The notes: generated by a model not told the origin, from the letters alone. 49,831 nucleotides of DNA from Saccharospirillum impatiens DSM 12546 (GCF_000423605.1 NZ_AUIH01000032.1:1-49831); one strand, 5' to 3'. Shown: positions 1 to 10,700, counted from the first letter of the stretch. Numbers and translations are program-made.

Positions 1-92
1 TTACCACCAAGCGGATCCGACGACCAATGGAGGACGTTGGCATCTTTCTGAAAAATCGCCCTTTCTGGACGGGCACTAGTTAGTACTGGCGT

Positions 93-128
93 GGGGTTCG
101 CTCAGAGGTTGAGCGACCCCCTGTTTTG
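93..128 (+). terminator. Rho-independent-like terminator
   Basis: A GC-rich stem pairs 93-103 with 111-120 (one bulged T) across a 7-nt loop and is followed by a short T-rich tail at 121-128. It probably ends a transcript entering from the left edge. The tail is short, so efficiency is uncertain. Confidence 0.5.
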
Positions 129-302
129 ACTGGACAATAGCAATATCGTTGGCAGAGAACGTCATTAATAGTTCTAATCAAATGCAATAGATCGACTAGA
201 CAATTGAACCAATGCAAGCGAAGTTTCCGGACTATTCATCCGGTGGGCGGATTTCAATTCGATTTTCGATTACTCGCTTGTAACCCAGAGTGCTGAGTCC
301 TT

Positions 303-325
303 GGGCTGGTTTCCAGCCCCTTTTT
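303..325 (+). terminator. Rho-independent terminator
   Basis: GGGCTGG (303-309), a TTT loop and CCAGCCC (313-319) form a perfect 7-bp stem, followed by C and five T (320-325). It lies upstream of the binding-protein gene and would insulate that gene from upstream transcription. No gene is visible between this hairpin and the one at 93-128, so it may back up that terminator or end an undetected small transcript. Confidence 0.7.
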
Positions 326-476
326 GATTACGACAGGTAATGTTTGGCGTCTATCGATAGAGGCGATGGAGTATCAAGCCTCAAAAAGCCTTACCTAACC
401 CCACTATAAACAATAAAACCTGCATGGCCGTGGTATTTAATCCGGCATGATCAGGTAAACCGTGAAGGTTGCTCCC

Positions 477-2204
477 ATGTTAAATCCCCTCTGCTGCATC
501 CGGGCTGTCGTCCTGATGATGTGCTGTGCCTGCCAAGTAGCCCTGGCCGATGTTCTGGATAGCTGGTTAGATCAGGAATTCACCCCTTCCACGCTGACGC
601 GGGAGCAGCAACGGGCCGAACTCGACTGGTTCAGGTCCGTTGCAGAGCCGTTTCAGGGTATGACGATTAATGTGTTGAGCGAGAGCATTGCGACGCATGA
701 ATACGAGGCAGACGTATTGGCGCGTGCTTTTTCTGAAATAACCGGGATAACGGTGAATCATGTTATTACCAGAGAAGACCAGGTTATCCATCAGCTCTGG
801 TTACAAATGATATCAGGGACCAATGAGTACGATTTGTTTGCCAATGATTCTGACTCTATTGGAACGCACTTCAGATCCGGAAAAATATTGTCGCTCAGTG
901 ATTTTATGGCCAATGAAGGCCAGGCAGTCACATTGCCAACTCTGGATATCGATGACTTCATTGGGCTCGATTTCGTGCGCGGTGCCGATGGCGAGATCTA
1001 CCAATTACCGACGCAACAGTTCGCTAACCTATATTGGTTTCGTTATGACTGGTTCGAACGTCCCGACTTGAAAGTCCGGTTTGCCGATCGTTATGGGTAC
1101 GAACTCGGCGTGCCCGTTAACTGGTCTGCCTACGAAGATATTGCCGAATTTTTCACTGACCATGTAGAACAGCTGGACGGTCAGCGCGTCTATGGCCATT
1201 CAGACTACGGCAAACGGGACCCTTCACTTGGCTGGCGCTTCACCGATGCCTGGTTCTCGATGGCCGGTGCCGGAGACCCTGGTCTTCCTAATGGACTGCC
1301 GGTGGATGAATGGGGCATTCGGGTAGACGATTGTCGTCCAGTGGGTTCCCATGTGGCACGCGGCGGTGCGACGAATGCTCCAGCCTCGGTATACGCCCTG
1401 ACTACCTACGTTGACTGGTTAAAGCGGTTTGCGCCACCCGAGGCGCAGGACCTGACGTTTGGTCAGGCCGGGTCGTTGCCGGCTAAGGGTAATATTGCCC
1501 AGCAGATTTTCTGGTATACCACCTTTACACAGGATCTGCTGCAACCGGGCTTGGCCATCACCCATGCTGATGGAACACCCAAGTGGCGAATGGCACCCTC
1601 TCCGCATGGCGCTTACTGGGAAGAGGGCATGAAGCTGGGGTATCAGGATGTGGGTGCCTGGACGATCCCCCGGTTTATGAGCACTGAACGCCAGCAAGCC
1701 GCCTGGCTTTACGCACAGTTCACCGTGTCGAAGACAGTGTCCCTGAAAAAGACACTGACGGGGCTGACTCCGATTCGGGATTCCGACCTGGCCTCTGATG
1801 CAATGACCGAAATAGCGCCAAGGCTTGGTGGCCTGGTCGAGTTCTACCGCAGTCCGGCCCGCGAATTCTGGACCCCAACGGGCAATAACGTGCCCGATTA
1901 CCCAAGGCTTTCCGAGCGGTGGTGGCCGAATATTGCCGATGCAGTGTCGGGGGTCAGGTCGCCCCAAGAGGCCTTGGATCAATTGGCCACTGAGCAGGAT
2001 CGGGTTATGTCGACGATGCAACGAACCTTTCAGACCGATATCTGCGGTCCGCACATAGCATCGCTTGCCGATGCTGAAGGCGCCGCGTACTGGCTGGCGC
2101 AACCGGGTGCACCCAAGGCAGCTCTGGCTAACGAAAAGCCGTCTGGGCAAACCATTCAGTACGATGATTTGCTGAGGGCCTGGCAATCCGGGCGTGCGCG
2201 ATGA
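477..2204 (+). CDS. Extracellular solute-binding protein, GlpV-like (ABC transporter)
   Basis: About 575 residues, the length of the GlpV-type periplasmic binding proteins of glycerol or polyol ABC importers and longer than ordinary maltose-type binding proteins. The N-terminus has a hydrophobic signal segment ending in ALA before DVLDSW, a plausible signal peptidase I site. The mature protein has a typical cluster-1 binding-protein pattern rich in Trp, Tyr and Asp. ATG 477 has an AAGG at 465-468 about eight bases upstream; an in-frame GTG at 462 is an alternative start. No ATPase or permease genes are next to it: the downstream gene is convergent and only the left edge lies upstream. The ligand could be glycerol, another polyol or a sugar; family level is fairly sure, substrate is not. 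Confidence 0.8.
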   Translation: MLNPLCCIRAVVLMMCCACQVALADVLDSWLDQEFTPSTLTREQQRAELDWFRSVAEPFQGMTINVLSESIATHEYEADVLARAFSEITGITVNHVITREDQVIHQLWLQMISGTNEYDLFANDSDSIGTHFRSGKILSLSDFMANEGQAVTLPTLDIDDFIGLDFVRGADGEIYQLPTQQFANLYWFRYDWFERPDLKVRFADRYGYELGVPVNWSAYEDIAEFFTDHVEQLDGQRVYGHSDYGKRDPSLGWRFTDAWFSMAGAGDPGLPNGLPVDEWGIRVDDCRPVGSHVARGGATNAPASVYALTTYVDWLKRFAPPEAQDLTFGQAGSLPAKGNIAQQIFWYTTFTQDLLQPGLAITHADGTPKWRMAPSPHGAYWEEGMKLGYQDVGAWTIPRFMSTERQQAAWLYAQFTVSKTVSLKKTLTGLTPIRDSDLASDAMTEIAPRLGGLVEFYRSPAREFWTPTGNNVPDYPRLSERWWPNIADAVSGVRSPQEALDQLATEQDRVMSTMQRTFQTDICGPHIASLADAEGAAYWLAQPGAPKAALANEKPSGQTIQYDDLLRAWQSGRAR

Positions 2205-2268
2205 GGCTCCTTAGGTGTGGTAGGGGCGGGGCGGCGTCAAGCCAGTACTCGCCATGCCCCCGGTGAAG

Positions 2269-3213
2269 TCAGCCCGACAGTGTTCGTTCAAACAATGAAA
2301 GCACCCGGACGTCATCCACTTCAATGGCGACTTTAGCCAATGGCCGATTTTCCCAGCCTTGTGTTGGAAAGGTGCGTCCCTCAGGGGCCATCATGGTTTG
2401 GCCGATAGCCAGGCCATCGGTAGCCACCCGAATGGCACCGTGCCTGCAGCCAAACAGAGAAGGATCCAGAACATAGGCGATGGTCGCGGCGTCGTGGAAA
2501 TAGCAGCCGTCAATGCCCATGGCCTCGCGGTAAAAACTGAAATAATGCTGCGCCGCTTTGTTTAGAAAACCACCCTGATCGGGGTTTGCGGCTTCAATGC
2601 GCTCCAGCACGCCGGCCTTAAGCAACACCTGGTGAGTTACATCCAACCCAAGCATGGTCACGGGCCAGTCTGCGCCAAACACTGCGTCGCCGGCGTGAGG
2701 GTCGTTGATCAGATTCGCTTCAGCCACCGGGCTTACATTGCCGGTTTCGTGGACAGCGCCCCCCATCAAAACCACTTCTTTCACCTTGGAGGCGATGTCC
2801 GGATCCAGCTCTAGCGCCAGCGCCAGATTGGTCAGTGGGCCCAGGGCAACCAGCGTGATTTCGCCAGGGTGCGCATTGACGGTATCGACAATGAAATGGG
2901 GCGCGCTGCGGACATCGCGTTTGGCCGTCGCTTCGGGCCAGTTAATATTGCCAAACCCGTCCTGGCCGTGAACATAGTCAGCGTGTTTGCGCGGCGCCAT
3001 CATCAGAGGGGTATTGGCACCCTTGGCAACCGGGACCGTTTTCCCGGCGAGTTGGCTCAGTGTCAGGGCGTTCACGGTCGCGCGCTCGGCGCTGACGTTA
3101 CCGAACACCGTGGTGAGCCCTAAAACCTCAATCTGCTCAGCGCGAAAGGCGAACAAGATAGCCATGGCATCGTCGATGCCAGGGTCCGTGTCGATGATGA
3201 TCTTGTGCGTCAT
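2269..3213 (-). CDS. Inosine/uridine-preferring nucleoside hydrolase
   Basis: A 314-residue cytoplasmic N-ribohydrolase of the IunH/Rih family. It cleaves the N-glycosidic bond of ribonucleosides to free base plus ribose. The diagnostic calcium-binding motif DTDPGIDDAMAI starts at residue 8, with D8, D10, D14 and D15 as expected ligands, and the C-terminal half keeps the family His/Asp pattern. Its start overlaps the stop of the ribokinase gene by 4 bp, so the two are translationally coupled and transcribed ribokinase first. Together they would salvage ribose: hydrolysis here, phosphorylation by the partner. Base specificity (purine, pyrimidine or mixed) cannot be set from sequence alone. Confidence 0.92.
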   Translation of the reverse strand: MTHKIIIDTDPGIDDAMAILFAFRAEQIEVLGLTTVFGNVSAERATVNALTLSQLAGKTVPVAKGANTPLMMAPRKHADYVHGQDGFGNINWPEATAKRDVRSAPHFIVDTVNAHPGEITLVALGPLTNLALALELDPDIASKVKEVVLMGGAVHETGNVSPVAEANLINDPHAGDAVFGADWPVTMLGLDVTHQVLLKAGVLERIEAANPDQGGFLNKAAQHYFSFYREAMGIDGCYFHDAATIAYVLDPSLFGCRHGAIRVATDGLAIGQTMMAPEGRTFPTQGWENRPLAKVAIEVDDVRVLSLFERTLSG

Positions 3214-4130
3214 GCCGGGTCTCCGTCTTTGGGTGAATGAGCGTTCTTGCTAATAAAGGCCTGAGTTTCCGCGAGCGTGGGGATGGACGATGAAGCCCCC
3301 AACCGGGTCACGCATATCGCTGCAGCGGCTGTCCCCAGTGCCATGGCCTGTTTCGGACTTTGGCCCGTGGCCAGTGCCGACAGGGCGTACCCGATAAAAG
3401 TGTCGCCGGCGGCGGTAGTATCCACAGCCTCGACTGAGTGGGCAGCCACACTGTCGCGAAGGTTCTGATGCAAATACACCACCCCCGCCTTGCCCAGCGT
3501 GAGCAGTATGTGCAACTGGGGGTAGGTCTTAACCAGGGCCGCTTCAGCTGCGGCGACTGTCCGGGTTTCGGTCAGGTCCATGGCTTCGATTTCATTGACG
3601 ATCAGCCAGTCAATCTGCCCCAGTAGCGGCCTGACTCGCTGCACATCCATGGGGGCCGGGTTGAAGGCCAGGGTCAGTCCCTGTTTTCGGGCCTGCGCGA
3701 CCGCGGCCTCGAGACCGTTGGTTTCATTCTGCATCAGCAACCAGTCGCCACTGCCGGCTGTGGCGAGTGCCTGCTGCAGATGTGCGTCAGTTACGCAATG
3801 GTTTGCACCCGGGTACAGAATAATGGCGTTCTCGGCGGCTGTCGTCAGTTGTATGATGGCGTGACCGCTGGCCTGATTCAGCAAGGTGATATGATCTGTA
3901 TTGACGCCAGCTTCCTGCAATTGGGCCAAAGCCCAGTCGTCCTGTTGGCCCAGAGCGCCCAGGTGTCTTACTTCAGCCCCGGCGCGGGCCAGTGCAATGG
4001 ACTGATTGGCCCCTTTGCCCCCCAGCACAGTCTGATAGTCTGTTGAGCTCAGGGTCTCTCCGGGTCGCACGAAATGGTCGACTTGATACAGGTGGTCAAT
4101 ATTGATGGAGCCAAGGTTATAAAGGGTCAT
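3210..4130 (-). CDS. rbsK: Ribokinase (PfkB family)
   Basis: A 306-residue sugar kinase that phosphorylates D-ribose at O5 using ATP. PfkB-family hallmarks are present: an N-terminal GSINIDHL start, the GGKGANQSIALARAG sugar-binding signature, and the C-terminal DTTAAGDTFIGY motif with D243 as the expected catalytic base and the anion-hole glycines before it. It is the first gene of a two-gene operon with the nucleoside hydrolase (4-bp overlap), which points to ribose released from nucleosides as substrate. Some PfkB members act on other pentoses or nucleosides, but length, motif spacing and context favour ribokinase. The divergent HIT gene shares its 168-bp upstream region. Confidence 0.88.
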   Translation of the reverse strand: MTLYNLGSINIDHLYQVDHFVRPGETLSSTDYQTVLGGKGANQSIALARAGAEVRHLGALGQQDDWALAQLQEAGVNTDHITLLNQASGHAIIQLTTAAENAIILYPGANHCVTDAHLQQALATAGSGDWLLMQNETNGLEAAVAQARKQGLTLAFNPAPMDVQRVRPLLGQIDWLIVNEIEAMDLTETRTVAAAEAALVKTYPQLHILLTLGKAGVVYLHQNLRDSVAAHSVEAVDTTAAGDTFIGYALSALATGQSPKQAMALGTAAAAICVTRLGASSSIPTLAETQAFISKNAHSPKDGDPA

Positions 4131-4298
4131 AATGACATTCCGGCCGTCAGTCAGAGAATGGAAATGGCAGCACCGCCGCTGTTCATCAGTATGGCAGTGG
4201 TTTAGCCTGGCAGTGAAGTTCGCTAAGATTAACCCGAATACCGACAGTAAACCAATCGGTCAGGTTTTGAGCCATCCGGTCGACCACAGGAGTTTGTT

Positions 4299-4715
4299 AT
4301 GGCCTACGATCCAAACAACATCTTTGCAAAAATGCTGCGCGAGGAAATCCCCTGCATTAAGATCTACGAAGACGAACACACTCTGGCGTTTATGGACATT
4401 ATGCCACAGACCGATGGCCACGCCCTGGTGATCCCCAAAGAGCAGGCTGTAACCCTGATGGATTTGTCTGACGAGGCGGCGGCGCACTGGATTCAGAGTA
4501 CGAAAAAAGTCGCTGCTGCCATAAAGGCTGGGTTGAATGCGTCGGGCGTGGTGTTGTTTCAACTCAATGGCGAAGGTGCGGGCCAAACCGTCCCGCATGT
4601 CCATTGTCATGTTATTCCTGGCTCTATCGCTGATTTGCGCCGGCCTCATGCCACTACCGCAGCCGATAACGAGCATCTGAAAGCACTGGCGGAAAAGATC
4701 AAAGCGGCATTCTAG
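4299..4715 (+). CDS. HIT family nucleotide-binding hydrolase (HINT-like)
   Basis: A 138-residue protein of the histidine triad superfamily. The triad is clear: H100-V-H102-C-H104-V-I, with an upstream NIFAKMLREEIPC start typical of the HINT branch. Family members hydrolyse purine nucleoside phosphoramidates or aminoacyl adenylates; the cellular role in bacteria is usually unclear. A good ribosome-binding site (CAGGAG) lies before the ATG. The gene is divergent from ribokinase and convergent with the MATE exporter, whose stop lies only 14 bases away, with no obvious terminator between them. The length is normal for the branch with a short C-terminal extension. Confidence 0.92.
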   Translation: MAYDPNNIFAKMLREEIPCIKIYEDEHTLAFMDIMPQTDGHALVIPKEQAVTLMDLSDEAAAHWIQSTKKVAAAIKAGLNASGVVLFQLNGEGAGQTVPHVHCHVIPGSIADLRRPHATTAADNEHLKALAEKIKAAF

Positions 4716-4729
4716 CGGGTGTTCATCGT

Positions 4730-6100
4730 TTAAGCCGGAGCCACCACGGTTTCCGGCTCCTCAGCCAAGTTGGCTAGCCAGTGGCGGCGGCGGACGCGCC
4801 AGTATACGCCTGTGGCTTTGATCACTTCCTCGCTGAGCACCAGTGCATACACCCAGACAAACGGCAGTTGCCAGACAAAGGCCGCGACCCAGGTGAGCGG
4901 CAAACCCACCAGCCAGAGCGCGACCATGTCCATTCCGAGGCAGAATTTGCTATCGCCCCCGGCGCGCAAGATGCCTTGAATAGCCGTCATATTGAATACC
5001 TTAATCCAGAACCCTAGGCACATAACGATCATGGCCCACTGCGTCTGGCGAACGGTCTCGACATCTTGAATGGCCAATACCGTCAGTAAGAAGGGTGAGC
5101 CAATCAGCAATAACACTCCTATTATCAAAGAACCCAGAGGCGCCATCCACATAAAGCGGTTAGCAAGCCACTGGGCTTCATCGAACTGACTGCGGCCAAG
5201 TCGCTGACCAATCATGATGCCGCAGGCGTTAACCAGGCCAAAAAAAAGCGAGTGATACATCCCCTCAATCGGCGCAAGCAAACTCATGACGGCCAGTGGA
5301 ACAGTGCCCATTCGGCCAGCGATCAGAGTGTAACCGAGCGATCCGACAGACCAGAGTGTGAAGTTCAGGACCAGCGGCCAGGTCAGGGTGAAAAATCGCT
5401 TTGGCAGCGTTGACTGACGCAGCCCGAAAAACGCACTGACGGTCAGATGCAGGGTACGGGTACGCTGAACATCAACCGCCATCCAGCCAACCTGGAACAG
5501 GCGCGCGAGTACGGTTGCGATGGCCGCGCCGGTAACGCCCAACGCTGGAACACCCAAGCCACCGTTAATGAACCAGTAGTTCATGACAATGTTGAGCCCA
5601 ATGGCCACCACTGCATATTTCAGGGGCCAGCCAGTGCGGCCAATAGCACGCATTGCCGATTCGTAGACGATGATGCCCTGAGTGGTGAACAGAGTCAGGC
5701 CGAGCAACATCATGTACGGGGTGCCCAGAAGAATAACCCCGGGGTCCTGTGTGCCCAGGCGCACCAGAAACTCCGCATTCGTTAAAACCACCAGAGTAAA
5801 TGGCAGCATGATCAGAGCACCCACACACTGCGATAGTGCCAGCGTCTGCCGGACCTTTTCATGGCGACCCGCGCCAAAGTACTGGGCGCACAAAATACTG
5901 CAGCCGGTGCCCAGTGCCGCCATGATCAGGATCAGCACAAAATTCAGTTTGGCGGCCAGGCCGACCGCTGCAACCGCCTGGCTGCCCAGATGGCTGACCA
6001 TGAGTACGTCGGCCATGGCCAGCGCTGAGATCAGCGCCGACTGGAATGCCACAGGCAAAGCCAGTGCAAACACTTGTTGCCAAAATACCCGATAGCTCAT
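4730..6100 (-). CDS. MATE family efflux transporter
   Basis: A 456-residue integral membrane protein with about twelve hydrophobic segments in two homologous halves, as in NorM-type multidrug and toxic compound extrusion pumps. These export cationic drugs, dyes or metabolites in exchange for Na+ or H+. The first half begins with QVFALALPVAFQSALISAL and contains the family pattern ADVLMVSHLG; Pro and Gly positions in helix 1 and helix 7 are kept. The start has a GGAG ribosome-binding site. It is divergent from the AraC-type regulator, with a 169-bp AT-rich shared promoter region, so that regulator may control it. The substrate is not predictable. Confidence 0.92.
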   Translation of the reverse strand: MSYRVFWQQVFALALPVAFQSALISALAMADVLMVSHLGSQAVAAVGLAAKLNFVLILIMAALGTGCSILCAQYFGAGRHEKVRQTLALSQCVGALIMLPFTLVVLTNAEFLVRLGTQDPGVILLGTPYMMLLGLTLFTTQGIIVYESAMRAIGRTGWPLKYAVVAIGLNIVMNYWFINGGLGVPALGVTGAAIATVLARLFQVGWMAVDVQRTRTLHLTVSAFFGLRQSTLPKRFFTLTWPLVLNFTLWSVGSLGYTLIAGRMGTVPLAVMSLLAPIEGMYHSLFFGLVNACGIMIGQRLGRSQFDEAQWLANRFMWMAPLGSLIIGVLLLIGSPFLLTVLAIQDVETVRQTQWAMIVMCLGFWIKVFNMTAIQGILRAGGDSKFCLGMDMVALWLVGLPLTWVAAFVWQLPFVWVYALVLSEEVIKATGVYWRVRRRHWLANLAEEPETVVAPA

Positions 6101-6269
6101 TGAATCTCCGTGTGCACTGGGAGGTGTGCGCTGATGATTGAACTGTGAAAATAGATGCTTTAACCCAAAAACGACTATTCTAGGCGGCAGAAGGTTGTTG
6201 AAAAAATGATAAAAAAGGCTTTAATTGCGCAGCATTCTAAGTGCTGGGTTAACCGGGAGCTATGTGTAG

Positions 6270-7178
6270 ATGAATCATCGACCTGTGAATATGGATCATG
6301 AGGAGTTTCAGGACGTACTGATTCTCGGCCCTGAATGCCGGGAGAGATTTCTGATTGCCGAAGAGATTCCAGAGCTGAGAGACCACCACCTACACATGGG
6401 GGGCGTCAGTTGGTTGCGTGGTCGCTATCACGTTGGCCGCAAGGATCCTGATATTCACACCTTACTGTTTACACAGGGCGGTGGTGGTCAGGTCCATCTG
6501 CCCGGACGTACAGAAGCGATTGCCCCCGGAAGCGTCACTCTGTTACCCGCCCGTCAGCCATTTTTGTTTGAGCTTGGTGAAGGGCAGCAGGAATGGCGGA
6601 TGGCCTGGCTGCTGCTGGACGATTCCAACGTCTGGTCTGCACTGCGGGGGCAATCTGCTGAGGTGTTTCAACACGACCAGGTTTGGGCTATTTCGCCGAT
6701 GATGGACGCACTTTATCATCAAATCAAAACGCCAAGACGACGAAGGATGGTCGGGTTGATCAGTGAGTTGCTGACGGAGCTACTGCTCCGGGAGACGGGC
6801 TACAGTCGGCTTGAAATGACGGTACGGCAGGTGTTTGCCCAGTTGGAGGAGCAATTGCATCAACGTTGGTCTCAGGCACGTTTGGCCGAGCGTGTGCACT
6901 GCTCGGTACCGCATCTGAATCGGGTATGTAAAAAACTCTATGATCAGGGCCCGATGTCGCGTTTGTCCGATCTTAGATTGCAGCGAGCAGGGGAGTTACT
7001 GGCAAGCAGCAACTGGCAAGTCAGCCAAATCGCACAACGGGTTGGTTATGCAGATGCTTTCAATTTCAGCCACTGGTTTCGCGGCAGAACGGGAATGTCG
7101 CCCAGTCAGTTCAGGGAATATTCACGAAGTCGGTCCGCGTCAGAACAAGAGGGGAAATCACAGGAAGCAGCGACATGA
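6270..7178 (+). CDS. AraC family transcriptional regulator
   Basis: A 302-residue regulator with an N-terminal cupin-like sensing domain (about residues 40-130, including a run typical of AraC-type sugar pockets) and a C-terminal double helix-turn-helix (about residues 195-290). The second HTH carries the conserved family pattern QVSQIAQRVGYADAFNFSHW and the end MSPSQFREY. ATG 6270 has GGGAG about ten bases upstream. The gene is divergent from the MATE exporter, so it may respond to a substrate of that pump, or it may control distant sugar genes. The ligand is unknown. Confidence 0.9.
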   Translation: MNHRPVNMDHEEFQDVLILGPECRERFLIAEEIPELRDHHLHMGGVSWLRGRYHVGRKDPDIHTLLFTQGGGGQVHLPGRTEAIAPGSVTLLPARQPFLFELGEGQQEWRMAWLLLDDSNVWSALRGQSAEVFQHDQVWAISPMMDALYHQIKTPRRRRMVGLISELLTELLLRETGYSRLEMTVRQVFAQLEEQLHQRWSQARLAERVHCSVPHLNRVCKKLYDQGPMSRLSDLRLQRAGELLASSNWQVSQIAQRVGYADAFNFSHWFRGRTGMSPSQFREYSRSRSASEQEGKSQEAAT

Positions 7179-7730
7179 TCGTCAATACGTTAGTGTTTCT
7201 GGTTGTTTTTTGCTCAGCAAGAGTCAGAGGATCGCTCACTCCCAGTATCGAAAACGAGTATTGTTTTCCAGGTTTTCCTTGGCTTTAGGCGTTTCTGGTC
7301 AGACTTGGTTTTTGATTCTATGCACATTGACGGGTGTTCGTATGTAAGACATTACCGACATTTTTTGTTGATGACGAGTCAATCACAAAAAAAAATATTG
7401 GGAATTAACTCTGATTGACTTGGGTGCGTCGAAACCGTTTCATACACGCGCCGAACGCGAGCATGTCGTCGCGGCAAACTGAGCATGAAGTTCAGTAGCA
7501 CGATCCAGCCCGAGGAGTTCTGATCAGCTCCATACGGGTTGCGAAGGGAACAGTTACAGACAGGGAAAGACAAGGACGAAGCGTCTTTGATCTCTTATTC
7601 AATCCTACGCCTGCGGGCGCAGCGATCCTCTATTTCCCTTTCTGACTGGCACTCTCGATAGCGTATCGCGCTGAATTCGTATTGCGTGAAGGAATGCAAT
7701 GCGACACCTGAAAAGTCATAGGAGAAAGAA
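7179..7730. other. Intergenic region before the large lipoprotein gene
   Basis: This 552-bp stretch lacks a convincing gene: open frames are short, lack good ribosome-binding sites and resemble no family known to me. The first part, to about 7410, is AT-rich with an A-run at 7387-7395; the second is GC-richer with small hairpins. The lipoprotein start at 7731 has a strong AGGAGA site at the end. The gap probably holds the promoter and a long leader; no terminator for the AraC gene is evident. Confidence 0.4.
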
Positions 7731-10700
7731 ATGTCTGAAGGCATTTGGAATAAAAAATTACTGGTTGCTGCTGTCGCAGCAGGTACCCTGGTTCTGGTGG
7801 GTTGTGGTGAAGACGACTCAACTAGCAGCAACAGCACGAACAGCGCCGAGTCATCACAGTACGTCAGTGTTAACAACCCGCGTGGTGCTATCACCGGGCT
7901 GGTTACTGACACCAATGGTATGCCCATCGAAGGTGCAACCGTTTATCTGGGCAACCAGTCGGTCGTAACCAATGCGGGTGGCCAGTATTACTTCAGCGAC
8001 GTGGCCGTCAGCCAGACCGTTCGCAACGACAACGACTCCTACGCCCAGGCGCTGGCACTGACCATTGTGCCGCCAGCCCAGTACCTGAAAGCCAGCGTAA
8101 CCGTTACTCCGCAAGCGCAGATCTTCAATGGCTCTGAAGCCAATGCAGACAGCAGTGAAGTTACCAACCCGGTTACTACGTTCATCGATGGCTTTAATGC
8201 ATCGGCCGGAACCGCCGTGTTGCCAGAGAAAATGGCTACCGTTAAAGGTGTATTGCGCAGTGCAGACAGCGGTGAAGCTCTGGCACAGGTAAACCTGGCG
8301 CTGGACATGATTTCTACGGCCTCAGGTGTCGATCAGGAACAGGATCAGGATGGCGTAGTCACCAGCTACGGCATTGAATCTGTTACTGCTACAACCTCTG
8401 CAACCGGTGCATTTGAATTCAGCAATGTTCCTGCAGACGCGTTTCTCAAGCTGGCAGCTGACGGCTACACCGTATCAGCTCAGGCAGATACATCAGACGA
8501 GTACACGCCGTATGAACTGGGTAATGTTAAAGCTACCAAGGTTCTTAGTGAAGATACCATCGCACCTTGGGTGAAAGCCGTTGCCCAAGTGGTCGATCAG
8601 ACTGCTACTCGCGGTATGTTGAATGACGATGTTACTACTCAGTTCACCATCGAGTTCAGTGAAACAATGGCTGGCATCGACGTTGCTGGTAACTCCTTGT
8701 TGATTCGCGATGTCGACGGTGGCGCCTATTTGTCACACAGTGCCAGCCTGAATGGTAAAGTACTGACCGTGACTCTGGACTCAGCTCTGGTCGCCGGAAA
8801 TGAGATCGATGTGCTGTTGTTGCGTGATGACTTCCGCGATACAGCTATGCCGTCAAATTCTGTTGGTACTGATAAATACGATGTTGCCACCGAATCGCTG
8901 ATTGACTCCCCAGTTGAATACGATGAAGACTTGATCACCAGCGTCGGCAGCAACTATGTCCGCATCAAGCTGAAGGCCTACATCGAAGCAAACCAGAATG
9001 CAGAAGCGGTTGACCTGACCGATACTCAGCAAACTGAAGATGTAACCGGTTTTGGTTCTTTGCTGCAACTTCAGGCGGACAACAATGCCTTCCTGGATGT
9101 TGACGACGAACGTGACGGTATTCAGCAACTGAACACTGCTGACGACAACGACTCTAGTAACGTTGCTGACGCAGCAGAACGCATGGAAGACCTGGCCGGT
9201 GCTATTGCGGCGACCGTTGGTTACATCGATGACACCAGCGTTGAAGCCAATGCGGCTGGCATTGAGTTTGCTTCTACCGTAGCTGACTACTATGAAATGG
9301 ACGTTATTGGCAGCAATGGCTTGTCCAAGTTCAACGGCCTGGTCAATAAGCGTCTGGTCGGTGCAACGTTCGACGGTGGCGTAGCCAACCGTTTTGTGTC
9401 TGACGTGAGCGAAGGTGAAGCGGTCTACCTGGTAGTGCAAGGTGTAGAGCCGGGCGACATCGTCACCATCACGCCCTTCGATCAGTTCGGTTACAGTGGC
9501 CAAGCGGCATCGTTGACGCTGGAAGACAACGTCGCGCCGACCACCGTGCTGCAAAAAGCCTATGGTGTAAATGCTGACAACAACAACGGTTCTGTATCTA
9601 GCCTTCAATACGGTAACGGTGGCGAGCAGTCATCAACGCCGGATGTTGAGCCAGGCATTCCGTTCCTGAACATCACACCGCGTATGTTGAGCGTTGTCGA
9701 TGGTACCAGCGACGGTACAGAAGAGCTGGGTGTTGAAGGTCTGCTGACACTGAAACCTTTGTTTGACCTGAACCTGGTCAACAACATTGCCGGTGATGCT
9801 AACCAGGGTGAATACTTCATCGACGAATTGGACTTCGATGCGGCTAACATTCCAGGTTCTACAGCGGGTATCTACGATGCCGTCGCTTACGGTAGCTGGA
9901 TCGCAGATACGGCAGCACGCACCCGCACCATCGGTGTTGCTATGTCCGAGAGTGTTGAGCTGACTGGAACGGATCCGGTAGCGGATACCACCCTGAATGC
10001 TGCTATTAGCAACTTCGTGGCTAACAACAACGTCAACATTGAAGACGACGGCGAATCAACAACGGCCGATCTGGTTCAGTTTGACATCACTGATGTTGTG
10101 ACGTTTGGTAACCAGGATCACGGTTCAATCATCGACTTCCAGGCCTCTATTCAGGAAGCATCGGAGAATGCTGGTTCATCCAATGCGAAAGTGGTTGTAG
10201 GCGATGCCTTGCCTCCGATGGTGGTAAGCGCTAGCTATGAAGGTGACGAATTCGTAATCAACTTCAACGAAGCGATCGCTATTGATACCAGTACTCAGAT
10301 TGTATTGGGTGGTCAGACCATCACCATGGATATCGATACCGTCAATGCCTTTAACGGTCAGACTGATAAAACCGTTTTGAGTGTTCTGCCAAGTGCCTGG
10401 GGTGATGACCTGAACCGTACTGCGATCTTTACATTGGCTCAGTACAATGAGTCCGATGCAGCATCCGGGTCATTCCCATCGGATCTGTACCGTCACGCCC
10501 GTCTGGATTTCAGTGACGTGGAAGATGTGCTGGGCAACAGCTGGAACGATTTCTCGATTGGCAACGCAGCCGATGACAACGAGTTCTTCTTCCACCAGCC
10601 TGATTTCGCAGCGATTGATGAAACCGGTACGTTCCGGGTAACAGGTACTGACGACGGTACCACTCTGAACTCTGACACTGTATCAGTTCAGTTCACAGGT

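Larger units (their letters stand above)
1..476. other. Left-edge intergenic region, possible tail of an upstream gene
   Basis: No convincing complete gene lies here. All three forward frames stop within the first 83 bases (stops at 49-51, 77-79 and 81-83), so the 3' end of a gene reading in from the left could finish here; the residual peptides are too short to identify. Two terminator-like hairpins follow, at 93-128 and 303-325. A TATAAA hexamer at 405-410 could be the -10 of the binding-protein gene downstream, but no good -35 is visible. The rest, roughly 129-300 and 326-400, shows nothing recognisable. Confidence 0.5.

Noticed and set aside
1-83. Possible transposase or other gene end at the left edge
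   Set aside because: The remaining peptides of up to 26 residues are too short to assign in any frame.
1419-2186. Minus-strand open frame opposite the binding-protein gene
   Set aside because: Its translation has no domain pattern, while the plus strand encodes a well-formed binding protein with a signal peptide.
2205-2268. GC-rich inverted stretch between the binding protein and nucleoside hydrolase
   Set aside because: Pairing is imperfect and there is no T-run on either strand.
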